Shown here piece by piece: positions 36,478 to 51,400 of a stretch of DNA of 64,000 nt. The translations under genes and the position numbers were made by a program. The stretch covers positions 8,103,901-8,167,900 of the forward strand of contig OX359194.1 of assembly GCA_947172415.1 (NCBI GenBank), written 5' to 3'. Position 1 is the stretch's first letter. Each line of letters begins with the position of its first letter. The DNA comes from Chondrosia reniformis (Eukaryota > Porifera > Demospongiae > Chondrillida > Chondrillidae). A model generated the notes under the pieces. The model searched no databases. It was not told where the DNA came from and saw nothing but the letters and a program-made list of their open reading frames with translations.

Positions 36478-39400
36478 GTATGTTTAATTGAAGGTTAATT
36501 CACAGCTCTATTTGTAATATTATTTACTGACTATATTGACAGGTTTAACAAGATCAGTTTCTTTGGATCCTCCCCCTGCTGCCATATCAGGAGTAGCTTC
36601 ACTCCGTGGAAACCAGTATAATATTGTTAATGGAGCCAGTTTTACTATCTCATGTACTGCAACTCATGATACTTCTAATTTTAATGTTCAGTTCTTCAGT
36701 GATACATGTCAGTGTCCTCAGCCATGTCCACCAGATTGGGAAGGCTGTCCACTGAATGATGGAGACCTTCCTCAGACTACTATGACTAACACTTCTAGTA
36801 GTTCAACATCACGGACTATTACACTGACATTTAACAGTTTCACTGAAGCTCACAATGGTCGATATTACTGTAATGCTAGTACAAGTGATGTTGGTGCTGA
36901 TCCAAGTGAAATAAGCAGTAATCAGAGAGCATATGGAACTGGTAAGAGTGTGAAACTAGTACATTGTCATTGTATTGGTAAAGGTTTATCTATTTAACCT
37001 ACACACGGTAACTGTATAATTACTATTCTCAACAGGTGCTATTACTGCTGAGCGCATCTTTCCACAGTACATTGTTAGATATGCAGATGAACCAATAGTG
37101 ATTTTGTATAAGGTCAATGGAGCGCTCTACGATGTCAATTATAGATATGATCAAGATAGTCCTACTCTACAAACACCAGAAGACTCAACATTGATTGAAG
37201 AAGCTGGTATCTCACCAAGTGTAACAAGACGGAGAATTAGCATTTCTATAACAAGTGCTTTTCACCAAGTTGGGTACTATGGACCAATAGTACAAGCTAC
37301 AATTTCTACAGTTAATGTGAATGGACTGAACTTGGACTCCAGTCAAGTGACTCTTGTAGCTGACTATTGTGAGTTGAAATGCATTCTCTGACACTTTACA
37401 TTTATTGACTCATTTTTATGTTTCTCATCTAACTTGTCTCTCCAGCTGCTCCAACTGTCCAATTTGGCAGTTCATCAGAGGTGGAGATAGCAGCTGGTGA
37501 TGACTCCACTCTGACCTGCACTGCTACTGGCTATCCTGAGGTGACCATCTCCTTCCAAATATCAGGACTCTCTGCCAGCTATACTGAGGGCAATCAGAGC
37601 ACAGTTACCATGGCAACACCAATTGTTCCATTCAATGTGAGCAGGAGTATAACAGTGTCCAATGTGACAATAGCTGACTGTGATGCAGTGATCACATGTA
37701 CAGCAGAGAACACCAACAAAGATGGTAGACAGAGTGATACAGGAAGTGTGACTATACAAGTGTTAGGTAAGAAGTGGATATACGTATGTCACACAGTTTC
37801 CTGCAAAGCTGCTTCTATTGGTCTTTATCATGATGAAACTCGTACTTGGGAAGATGTTTTGTTATTATGATTGCATTCAACAAATTATGTACATAGAATA
37901 GCATAAGAAATATAATTCTTTGTGAGTGAGCACGTCAGTTCTTACATTGACCAACTTTGAATTTGAAAGTTTTGGCTCATATGAATGTGAAGTTAATAAC
38001 ACATTTACATTTGCTAATAACACAATATCAGTGCTTGAAGGAGGTGAGTAGTAGAAGCATGTACATATAGAGCATATATGGTATATGTACATATGTACAG
38101 TACGTAGGGTACATACATATTTAGTACATATACAGTATGTGGTATGTAGGTACATATATATTAGTATGTACATATAACATTTGTGTCCTTTCAATAGACC
38201 AAACAGTTGCGTTAATCAGCCCAGCCACTCCTGATCCAGTTGTCTTTGGACAGTCCATCAACCTCTCCTGTTCCTCCTTTGGCCGTCCTCCCTACAACCT
38301 CTCCTGGTCTGTGGGCAGTACAGTGCTAGCCAGTGCAGACAATGTGCCCATGAGTGGGGAGCTGATATACGAAGTGACTGTACAGTCAAATGACAACTAC
38401 ACCGAATACACTTGTGCAGCTACTAATGTGATTTGTAGCAGCAATACTTCAGTCACTCTAACAAGAGCTAGTGAGTTAACAGAACTCCACTTCCATCATT
38501 ATGAACAATAGCACCGATGAACTTGGAAACACTTTAATGTGGTGTCAGGTCTGCTATGTATTAATTGACTGTTTCCCCTTTCTTCAGCTCCTCCTATGCT
38601 AACTGCAGTTGGTAGCACTTCAGTGACAGTGAGAGTGAATGGGTCCTTTTCATTTGAAGCTAACATCACAGGACACAACCTCCCAATCTCATCTGTCCAG
38701 TGGACTAGGAATGGTGATGAGCTGATGAACAACGATCAGTTGACAGTGGAAAGTGACATAACCACTCTAAACAGTGGTTCTACTCGACTGTCTGTCAACT
38801 ATACACTCTCTCTTGTTGACAATGGGACTTATACAGTGACTGTATTCAATCCGGCTGGAGATGATACACTTGACTATTATGTGATCATAGAGAGTAAGAC
38901 CCTTACGACTATTAGGTGACCATAGAGAGTAAGACCCTTACAACTATTATGTGACCATAGAGAGTAAGACCCTTACAACTATTATGTGACCATAGAGAGT
39001 AAGACCCTTACAACTATTTTGTGACCACAGAGAGTAAGACCCTTACAACTATTATGTGACCATAGAGAGTAAGACCCTTGCGACTATTATGTGACCATAG
39101 AGAGTAAGACCCTTGCGACTATTATATGACCATAGAGAGAAAGACCCTTTAATACAGCACAGCACAAGAAACCAATGATGTTGTGATCTTGTATCTGCTC
39201 CCTTCTAGTTGATCCTGCTGTGACAGCGGTAATGGACGTGCATAGAGTGTCAGAGGGTAGTTCAATCAATCTTGAGTGCAATGCTACTGGTGTTCCTGCG
39301 CCAGATATGATTTGGTCCTATGGAGGTAGCTCGCTGATGAGGAATGGAGTGGATTACAACATTAGCAGATCTGTGGTGCAGACCAGCGAGACCTTATCTG

Positions 39401-42400
39401 TTACGAGCACTCTCACTGTAATCATCAGTGAGAGAGGAGATGCAGGAGTGTACTCATGTAATGCTAGTAATGGAGTTGGAGACACAGTCACTGACAGTAC
39501 CACACTAGTTGTCAATTGTGAGTGCTTTGTATACATTTTTATCATTCTATATTGTATGTATAATATATGAAAAATCTAAGATACCATTTCCTACATGCTA
39601 TATGCCTATTCTGTAAAAGAGCCTATAGGGGAACTAAACCTGAAGAGAGCTTTTGGATGAGGATACAGGAGTCTTTTCTTCCTTCTTTTCCCTTCTTTCA
39701 TCTTCTTCTCCATTGGGTCAGACAGCCGTTTCTGGGAATTCCACCCTTCATCAGTGATCCTGGGAGTCTTTGTCTTTTCTTTATCTTGATCTTCTGTGAA
39801 TCCTTCTGTGAATATGTATGCTATTTTGGTAAGAGTTAATTATTTCTAGAAACTAAATGAGATGGAGTATACACATATAAATCTAATATCATGTATTACA
39901 TATGTATATATGTATTTGGAAAGGTAATTAAGTTTATTTTTCCTTGCATACATGTTCATATGGAAAGTACAAAGTTTCAGTTGTCAATGTAGTTTTGAAA
40001 GCATAGATTGTACAACAGAGTGTAATTTGTTAGTACACTTGTCTTTGAGGAATGCTAGTTGTTTACCTCAGAAGAGGTTTTACATAGATACTGTAGATCA
40101 ATAGATAGGTTTATATTGAGTAACCCCTTAGTGTATTTAAAGTTTCTAATAATCCCTGTTACACCTACTATACTTTTAATTTTTACTGAACACTTGATAA
40201 AATTACTGGATAGAACCTTTCCATGAAGCAATCATATGTAATTAATAGATATCTAATTGTCAGGCCATTGTATACAAATGTAATAATTCTTGACTGGTGA
40301 TTATAGTAATTGAATGCACACTGTCAAAATCTACAATTATACATGTACGTAGCACTAAAAATCTTTTAATTTTAGTTTCATTTTGTGTGTATACCATTTA
40401 GTTGCTGATTTATTTAAACAGCTTGTAATATTGTAGTTCACTGAGATTGAGGAAAAATGTCTCTGTTCTCCAGTTTAATATTTTATATTTTTTATATTTC
40501 AACCTGTTCTTCCTCTAATCACACAGTCATTCCCAATGTTACTATCAGTGGAAATGATACAGTAACCTCTCCTGACACCTTTCAGTACACTTGCACTGTG
40601 GTGAGTTCTCCCGTTGCCGACATCTCTTGGTACTTTGATGGAATTGAGACTAGCCAAGTAGCAGAATTGAATGTAACAGTCATTACAACAGATAACACAA
40701 CTCTGAGGACTACACAGGAAAGTGTTCTCACTATTCTTGTAACAAACTCTAGTTTTGGAGGTAGTTATGAGTGTAGAGCCAGTAACATTGTAGGAAGTGG
40801 CAGTGATACCAGAAACCTGACTGTGTTAGGTGAGTGAGATACTGTATATTAGTGTTCACATGTCACAGAACACACTGAGACTCACAAGAATGAGAGTAGT
40901 TTTAACTGGTGATTATTCATGTGCATTGTATTGTGAAATGTATATTATTAATGTAGTTTGTTTAGATCCTTCTTAAACAGGTCACTTCCTTTCCTTTCTT
41001 TGTCTCTTCAGTTTCTCCGTTAGCTACTATTGAGGATCCACAAATCACTGTCAATGAGACTGACAACATTACTATTACATGTGTTGCTACGGGAATACCA
41101 TCACCTGACATCACATGGCAGTTCAACATGACAGACATCACCATTGACATGATCAAGTACATTGTGAGTACGAGCAGTGTTGTGAGAAGTGACAAAAACA
41201 ATGAAGTCACAAGTGAACTGATTGTAACTACTTCTGACATGACTGACACTGGAATGTACACTTGTCAAGCTAACAATTCTGTACGTAACACTTCAATAGA
41301 CAGTGTTGAAGTGGTAGTGCAATGTAAGTTATTTACGTAATACACTTTTAATTTGATAAAGCATGAGATGTGATATGTACTGCACATTCAAACTGAAGTA
41401 GAATAATGTTGTTCTTATTAATTTTGATTTATCTATCAACCTGTACTTCCTCTAATTACACAGTCATTCCCAATGTTACTATCAGTGGAAATGATACAGT
41501 AACCTCTCCTGACACCTTTCAGTACACTTGCACTGTGGTGAGTTCTCCCGTTGCCGACATCTCTTGGTACTTTGATGGAAATGAGACTAGCCAAGTAGCA
41601 GGATTGAATGTAACAGTCACTACAACAGATAACACAACTCTGAGGACTACACAGGAAAGTGTTCTCACTATTCTTGTAACAAACTCTAGTTTTGGAGGTA
41701 GTTATGAGTGTAGAGCCAGTAACATTGTAGGAAGTGGCAGTGATACCAGAAACCTGACTGTGTTAGGTGAGTGAGATATAATAGTGTTCACATGTCACAG
41801 AACACACTGAGACTCACAAGAATGAGAGTAGTTTTAACTGGTGATTATTCATGTGCATTGCATTATGTAATGTATATTATGAATGTAGTTTGTTTAGATC
41901 CTTCTTAAACAGGTCACTTCCTTTCCTTTCCTTGTCTCTTCGGTTTCTCCGTTAGCTACTATTAAGGATCCACAAAACACTGTCAATGAGACTGACAACA
42001 TTACTATTACATGTAATGCTACGGGAATACCATCACCTGACATCACATGGCAGTTCAACATGACAGACATCACCATTGACATGATCAAGTACATTGTGAG
42101 TATGAGCAGTGTTGTGAGAAGTGACAAAAACAATGAAGTGACAAGTGAACTGATTGTAACTACTTCTGACATGAATGACGCTGGAATGTACACTTGTCAA
42201 GCTAACAATTCTGTGCGTAACACTTCAATGGACAGTGTTGAAGTGGTAGTGCAATGTAAGTTATTTACGTAATACACTTTTAATTTGATAAAGCATGAGA
42301 TGTGATATGTACTGCACATTCAAATTGAAGTAGAATAATGTTATTCTTATTAATTTTGATTTATCTATCAACCTGTACTTCCTCTAATTACACAGTCATT

Positions 42401-45400
42401 CCCAATGTTACTATCAGTGGAAATGATACAGTAACCTCTCCTGACACCTTTCAGTACACTTGCACTGTGGTGAGTTCTCCCGTTGCCGACATCTCTTGGT
42501 ACTTTGATGGAATTGAGACTAGCCAAGTAGCAGGATTGAATGTAACTGTCAATACAACAGAGAACACAACTCTGAGGACTACACAGGAAAGTGTTCTCAC
42601 TATTCCTGTAACAAACTCTAGTTTTGGAGGTAGTTATGAGTGTAGAGCCAGTAACATTGTAGGAAGTGGCAGTGATACCAGAAACCTGACTGTGTTAGGT
42701 GAGTGAGATACTGTATATTAGTGTTCACATGTCACAGAACACACTGAGACTCACAAGAATGAGAGTAGTTTTAACTGGTGATTATTCTTGTGCATTACAT
42801 TATGTAATGTATATTATGAATGTAGTTTGTTTAGATCCTTCTTAAACAGATCACTTCCTTTCCTTGTCTCTTCAGTTTCTCCGTTAGCTACTATTGAGGA
42901 TCCACAAATCACTGTCAATGAGACTGACAACATTACTATTACATGTGTTGCTACGGGAATACCGTCACCTGACATCACATGGCAGTTCAACATGACAGAC
43001 ATCACCATTGACATGACCAAGTACATTGTGAGTATGAGCAGTGTTGTGAGAAGTGACAAAAACAATGAAGTCACAAGTGAACTGATTGTAACTACTTCTG
43101 ACATGACTGACACTGGAATGTACACTTGTCAAGCTAACAATTCTGTGCGTAACACTTCAATGGATAGTGTTGAAGTGGTAGTGCAATGTAAGTTATTTAC
43201 GTAATACACTTTTAATTTGATAAAGCATGAGATGTGATATGTACTGCACATTCAAACTGAAGTAGAATAATGTTGTTCTTATTAATTTTGATTTATCTAT
43301 CAACCTGTACTTCCTCTAATTACACAGTCATTCCCAATGTTACTATCAGTGGAAATGATACAGTAACCTCTCCTGACACCTTTCAGTACACTTGCACTGT
43401 GGTGAATTCTCCCGTTGCCGACATCTCTTGGTACTTTGATGGAATTGAGACTAGCCAAGTAGCAGAATTGAATGTAACAGTCACTACAACAGAGAACACA
43501 TCTCTGAGGACTACACAGGAAAGTGTTCTCACTATTCTTGTAACAAACTCTAGTTTTGGAGGTAGTTATGAGTGTAGAGCCAGTAACATTGTAGGAAGTG
43601 GCAGTGATACCAGAAACCTGACTGTATTAGGTGAGTGAGATATAATAGTGTTCACATGTCACAGAACACACTGAGACTCACAAGAATGAGAGTAGTTTTA
43701 ACTGGCAATTATTCATGTGCATTATATTGTGAATATTAAATTATGTATAAATGTAGTTTGTTTAGATCCTTCTTAAACAGGTCACTTCCTATTCCTTTCC
43801 TCGTCTCTTCAGTTTCTCCGTTAGCTACTATTGAGGATCCACAAATCACTGTCAATGAGACTGACAACATTACTATTACATGTGTTGCTACGGGAATACC
43901 GTCACCTGACATCACATGGCAGTTCAACATGGCAGACATCACCATTGACATGACCAAGTACATTGTGAGTATGAGCAGTGTTGTGAGAAGTGACAAAAAC
44001 AATGAAGTGACAAGTGATCTGATTGTAACTACTTCTGACATGACTGACACTGGAATGTACACTTGTCAAGCTAACAATTCTGTGCGTAACACTTCAATGG
44101 ATAGTGTTGAAGTGGTAGTGCAATGTAAGTTATTTACGTAATACACTTTTAATTTGATAAAGCATGAGATGTGATATGTACTGCACATTCAAACTGAAGT
44201 AGAATAATGTTGTTCTTAATTTTCTGTTTTATTTCTATCAACCTGTACTTCTTCTAATCACACAGTCATTCCCAATGTTACTATCAGTGGAAGTGATACA
44301 GTAACCTCTCCTGACACCTTTCAGTACACTTGCACTGTGGTGAGTTCTCCCGTTGCCGACATCTCTTGGTACTTTGATGGAACTGAGACTAGCCAAGTAG
44401 CAGGATTGAATGTAACTGTCAATACAACAGAGAACACAACTCTGAGGACTACACAGGAAAGTGTTCTCACTATTCTTGTAACAAACTCTAGTTTTGGAGG
44501 TAGTTATGAGTGTAGAGCCAGTAACATTGTAGGAAGTGGCAGTGATACCAGAAACCTGACTGTGTTAAGTGAGTGAGATATAATAGTGTTCACATGTCAC
44601 AGAACACACTGAGACTCACAAGAATGAGAATAGTTTTAACTGGTGATTATTCATGTGCATTGCATTATGTAATGTATATTATGAATGTAGTTTGTTTAGA
44701 TCCTTCTTAAACAGGTCACTTCCTTTCCTTTCCTTGTCTCTTCAGTTTCTCCGTTAGCTACTATTAAGGATCCACAAATCACTGTCAATGAGACTGACAA
44801 CATTACTATTACATGTAATGCTACGGGAATACCATCACCTGACATCACATGGCAGTTCAACATGACAGACATCACCATTGACATGACCAAGTACATTGTG
44901 AGTACGAGCAGTGTTGTGAGAAGTGACAAAAACAATGAAGTGACAAGTGATCTGATTGTAACTACTTCTGACATGACTGACGCTGGAATGTACACTTGTC
45001 AAGCTAACAATTCTGTACGTAACACTTCAATAGACAGTGTTGAAGTGGTAGTGCAATGTAAGTTATTTACGTAATACACTTTTAATTTGATAAAGCATGA
45101 GATGTGATATGTACTGCACATTCAAACTGAAGTAGAATAATGTTATTCTTATTAATTTTGATTTATCTATCAACCTGTACTTCCTCTAATTACACAGTCA
45201 TTCCCAATGTTACTATCAGTGGAAATGATACAGTAACCTCTCCTGACACCTTTCAGTACACTTGCACTGTGGTGAATTCTCCCGTTGCCGACATCTCTTG
45301 GTACTTTGATGGAACTGAGACTAGCCAAGTATCAGGATTGAATGTAACAGTCACTACAACAGATAACACAACTCTGAGGACTACACAGGAAAGTGTTCTC

Positions 45401-48400
45401 ACTATTCCTGTAACAAACTCTAGTTTTGGAGGTAGTTATGAGTGTAGAGCCAGTAACATTGTAGGAAATGGCAGTGATACCAGAAACCTGACTGTGTTAG
45501 GTGAGTGAGATATAATAGTGTTCACATGTCACAGAACACACTGAGACTAACAAGAATGAGAGTAGTTTTAACTGGTGATTATTCATGTGCATTGTAATGT
45601 GAAATGTATAAATGTAGTTTGTTTAGATCCTTCTTAAACAGGTCACTTCCTATTCCTTTCCTCGTCTCTTTAGTTTCTCCGGTAGCTACTATTGTGGAAT
45701 CACAAATCACTGTCAATGAGACTGACAACATTATTATTACATGTGTTGCTACGGGAATACCATCACCTGACATCACATGGCAGTTCAACATGACAGACAT
45801 CACCATTGACATGATCAAGTACATTGTGAGTACGAGCAGTGTTGTGAGAAGTGACAAAAACAATGAAGTGACAAGTGAACTGATTGTAACTACTTCTGAC
45901 ACGAATAACGCTGGAATATACACTTGTCAAGCTAACAATTCTGTGCGTAACACTTCAATGGATAGTGTTGAAGTGGTAGTGCAATGTAAGTTATTTACGT
46001 AATACACTTTTAATTTGATAAAGCATGAGATGTGATATGTACTGCACATTCAAACTGAAGTAGAATAATGTTGTTCTTATTAATTTTGATTTATCTATCA
46101 ACCTGTACTTCCTCTAATTACACAGTCATTCCCAATGTTACTATCAGTGGAAATGATACAGTAACCTCTCCTGACACCTTTCAGTACACTTGCACTGTGG
46201 TGAATTCTCCCGTTGCCGACATCTCTTGGTACTTTGATGGAATTGAGACTAGCCAAGTAGCAGAATTGAATGTAACAGTCACTACAACAGAGAACACATC
46301 TCTGAGGACTACACAGGAAAGTGTTCTCACTATTCCTGGAACAGACTCTAGTTTTGGAGGTAGTTATGAGTGTAGAGCCAGTAACATTGTAGGAAATGGC
46401 AGTCATACCAGAAACCTGACTGTGTTAGGTGAGTGAGATATAATAGTGTTCACATGTCACAGAAGACACTGAGACTCACAAGAATGAGAGTAGTTTTAAC
46501 TGGTGATTATTCATGTGCATTGTATTATGAAATGTTTATTATGTATAAATGTAGTTTGTTTAGATCCTTCTTAAACAGGTCACTTCCTTTGCATTCCTCG
46601 TCTCTTCAGTTTCTCCATTAGCTACTATTGAGGATCCACAAATCACTGTCAATGAGACTGACAACATTACTATTACATGTGTTGCTACGGGAATACCATC
46701 ACCTGACATCACATGGCAGTTCAACATGGCAGACATCACCATTAACATGACCAAGTACATTGTGAGTACGAGCAGTGCTGTGAGAAGTGACAAAAACAAT
46801 GAATTGACAAGTGAACTGATTGTAACTACTTCTGACATGACTGACACTGGAATGTACACTTGTCAAGCTAACAATTCTGTGCGTAACACTTCAATGGATA
46901 GTGTTGAAGTGGTAGTGCAATGTAAGTTGTGTAATATTTAAGTTTGATACAGTTTGAGATGTTACATGAACTGTACATTGTCATAATTTATCATTTCAGA
47001 CACTTCAATTGTCACTCTTGTCAGTGTATCTGGAAATGACACTATAGCTTCTCCCAGCCCATTCCAGTACAACTGCTCTGTCAACAGTCTACCAGCAGCT
47101 AACATCTCCTGGTATCTAGATGGCATGATCATCTCCATGGTAACAGCAGGCATCTCGTATACAGTGAATACTACCAAGGAGAGTAATATCCAAGTGCTTC
47201 AGCAGAGTACACTGACCATTGATCCAACTGAGACTAGTTCAGCTGGTACTTACGAGTGTAGAGCTGAGAATATAGTTGGAAATGATAGTGCATCACAAGT
47301 TCTTACAGTCTATGGTGAGTATAGGATTAGTGGCACAAGTCGTACTTTATGATTGCGTGTCTGACCTCACCATAGCTGCTCCTGTTGCTGTAATTGATGG
47401 ACCTCTTCTTGTGAACGAGACAGAAGTTCTTGTTATCTCTTGTAATGCCACCGGAATACCACCTCCCAATGTAACGTGGATGTTTGTAAGAAGCGGTAAT
47501 AACTTGACAGATGCTGTCAGCATAACAAGTGGATCTGGTAGATACATTATTGACACAGATGATCCACAAGCTCAAGAAGACAAGAATATGTTAGTGAAGA
47601 GCACTTTAATGGTTAGCAACACAAATATGAACGATACAGGAATATACGGTTGTCGAGCTAGCAACTTCTTGAACGAAAGTACAGAAACAGTGAATGTGAC
47701 GGTCCAATGTAAGCAATTTCACCATTAGCATGTAGATATTCTCTATACATACTTAATTATACAGTATGTATGTGTTATTAATCTTATTATCTCTTGTTAA
47801 TTAGATGCTCCTCGTCTGATAAGTAGAACAGAGAACCAAAAAGTAGTTGCTCCAGCTACTGCTAATACTACCTTGATCTGTAACTTTGACAGTCTTCCAC
47901 CTCCTAGTCTATCATGGGAGTTTAACGGAACAGCTGTGGTTAACTCGAGTACTAACCGGATCATTTCTGATGGCCTTAGAGAGATCAGTTTGATATTTAA
48001 AGTTGATACTCCTGCACAAGATGGTATTTACACTTGTAGAGCTACTAACATAGTGGATACTACAGTTGGTGAAGTTACTGTGACAGTCCATGGTAAGTAC
48101 ATATTGAAATAGAGAATTAGATATTAAGTAACTTTTTCTATTTTCTTATTCTTTTAGTTGAACCAGAGGTCACTTTCCCAATAGAAGATTTCAACTACAC
48201 TGTGAATGAGATTCAGAATGTGACTTTCACTTGCAAGGCAGTTGGGATCCCTCCCCCGTCCATCTATTGGACCAGAGGATTCAGCAATCTAACTGAAAGA
48301 GTAGTGGTTGGGGATCTGGAAGAGACCTCAGTTCCGTACAAGAGTGACCCAACTTCAGGTAGTGTGTATGAGGTGACGAGGAGACTGACTCTATTGGATG

Positions 48401-51400
48401 TAGTGGATGGTGACTCAGACATGGGATATGCTTGTGTGGCTGTGAATGTAGTAGGTAGTGACGAGACTGAAGCTAGTGATACACAATCCTTTGAACTACT
48501 AGTGAGAGGTATGCAACTGCTTCATTGAACATCACTAATACAGTACCTCTTATAGAGAAGAGTAATGAATAACATTAATAGTATTACAGAGACTATTTGA
48601 CATGTATACATCATACAGTACATTAAGATAGTTTTAAAGATTTAGGATTAAGTCTTCTCTCTTTTCTGCACTTCACAAGAGATTAAACTCCTTTCTACAG
48701 TTGCTCCAGTCTTTAATGATACATATGATGCAACAACTATTGTCTATGATGCAACACTTGGACTGACCTGTGTGGCTAGTGGAGTGCCCAGACCTGACAT
48801 TATGTGGTACTTTAATGGAGTGCAGCTCAACATGGGTGGTCAGGTGTCATACACACTTGAAGAAGATGGAGGTTGCAGGATAAGCAGTACACTGAGCATA
48901 ACAAGGCCTTACTTGGAGTGGATAGGTAACTACACTTGTGAGGCCAGCAATGTAGTGGCTAGTATCAGCAGTTCAGCACTAGTGGACATACAAGGTGCGT
49001 ATGTAGTGAATAGTGTATGCAGTATAAATGTGTATTATCAACTTTAAATATGTTTTTAAATGTTCTGTTGTGTAGTTCCTCCGAATGTGGCGGTTCCAGT
49101 GATGGATCTGACAGTCAATCAAAGTGACACTGCCGTGTTGAGGTGCTCCTTCCAAGGTAATCCTCCCCCCTCTGTCACATGGACAGGACCTGGTAGTGCA
49201 GAGGTCATGAATGGCAGTAGCAGTGCTACCATTGAGGTGTTGCCTGGCAACAACTACACAGTAGAGTCAGTCCTGACAATCAGTCCGGCAGTGAGGATGG
49301 ATCACGAAGGAGAGTACACTTGTACTGCTTCTAATGGAGTAGACAATAATGTTGGATTTATCAACTCCTCCTCAGCTAACCTCATAGTACAAGGTACGTA
49401 CGTACTATACATTAATACCAATACAGTACATACACTTGTATACGTACACTAATAATAAATACAATTCTTATAAAAAGAAGATTTAGACACAATACTTAAG
49501 AGGATATCTTTTCCTTCACTCTCTGCAGTACCTCCTGACTTAGTACCACTACAAAATGAAACAGTGTTGGGTCTAAATGGAGAGAGTGCAGTGTTAGGAT
49601 TTCAGATTGTCAATGCTTCTCCTCCGGTCACACCTGATAACATTAGATGGTTCTTCCAGCCTCTCAATGATACTCTACCAAAGGTTGAGATTATGGATGA
49701 TGGTGTGACGTACATGTTCACTAGTGACAAGCTGAACTTCACAGTAATGAATGTCAGTAATGAAGTGGAAGGTACTTACACTATTGAAGTGCAAAATGAA
49801 GCTGGAATGGATAGTGGAAGAGTTACCATAGTCATTGAAGGTATTTTCCAAGAATAGGTATATATTTATTTACATAGTACATACTAAAATATAGAGTTAT
49901 ATAAGTGTTTATATTTCACTGGCTATCACAGCACAGCTACGCATAAATATATGCAGGTCCCCCAAGAATTAGAATGTCCCCAGAAAATGAACAATCAGTG
50001 GAAGGAAGCAATGTGGTGTTCACTTGCTTTGCTATAGCAGAACCTATTCATTCAGTTTCTTGGTACTTTACTGATGTCACTACATCTGATACTGTACTCA
50101 TCGCTAGCACCACCACAAGTGTGGATAATAACAAGTACACATTGGACCTCAACACGGCAAGCGATAGCTATGGATTATTAACCATCTCCAATGTAACATA
50201 TGGAGACAGAGGAACTTACTTGTGTAATGTATCCAATATACACGGATATGCTACTGGTTCTGCTACACTGGCTGTACAAGGTGTGACCATATTATACCTA
50301 CACACATGTTGTTATATAAATAGTTATTTCACTCATTTGTTGACAAACATATTATGATACATTTACTTTTCTCCAGTTCCGCCCATCATCTTGTCCTCAT
50401 CACCTCAACAAGATGTACCTATCAACAGCAGTCAACCCATAATGATAAGCTGCAATGTGAGTGGCTATCCTCTCACTGGTGTCCAGTGGTGGAAGGGTGT
50501 CTCCATGGTAACACCAGATGGGATCCGCATAATGATTAGTACTGTAAAATTGCAAGATGGCATGAGTTATAACTTTACCTTTGAAGATATTCCTACCCCA
50601 GCCTTGGAGGAGTTTGAACTGTTAACAGAACTCACCATCTCTCCTCCTTTTGTGCGGCAAGACACAGCTAATTATCGCTGTGTAGTGAATTCCAACTTTG
50701 TAGAGGACCAGTCAGTGATGGCTGATATTCCTGTATTCATACAAGGTATGGACATACTTATTACTTAAAATGTGTTTATTAATTGTGGCTTACGAACTAT
50801 TGCTTGTTCTGTTTTTCCTCTCTGCACAGAACAACCTGACCCACCCGAGAATGTGACTATTACTAACTCAACTGACAGGGAGCAGCTCATCACTTGGGAC
50901 AATGCTTTTAATGGAAACTTGAACATCACAGACTACAAGATCTATACTAGCACATCACGAGTGCCAGAACTAACACTGATATATCCTTCAGGAAGGAAGA
51001 GAGAGGCCGTGGTCCAGATTAGTGGCACTAGAGCAGAGATAACTAGTTTGATTCCATTTGTTAGCTATTCCTACACAGTGGTAGCTTGCAACTCATTTGG
51101 TTGTAGTAACATGTCTGATCTATCCAACATAATACAGACTGATCCTGCTGGTGAGTGGAGTAGATGTTTAGTGTAATGCAGTAGCATCATCCTATTCTGT
51201 TTTGTATTCTGTAGCTCCGGATCAGGAGCCAACCAATTGTGTTGCCATAGCAACCTCAGCCACTTCCATCATAGTGACGTGGGTGGCACCTGACCCCCCA
51301 AATGGTATCATTGAGGACTACAGGTTGGTGTATGGGCCAACAGCAGCAGTAGCAGACTATGATCCAATGAAGTTTGAGGATGAAACCAACATGACCACCG

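Noticed and set aside
40962-41261. A ~100-residue hydrophobic antisense frame present opposite every type A Ig exon
   Set aside because: It recurs only because the exons are near copies. It is the complement of a real Ig exon with normal splice sites and carries no independent start context or domain.
41406-41463. Hydrophobic start MLFLLILIYLST before each type B exon, looking like a signal peptide
   Set aside because: It lies in the intron, ahead of a good CACAG acceptor used in phase by all units. The hydrophobic residues come from the pyrimidine-rich tract. Internal promoters giving secreted single-Ig products remain formally possible but have no support here.
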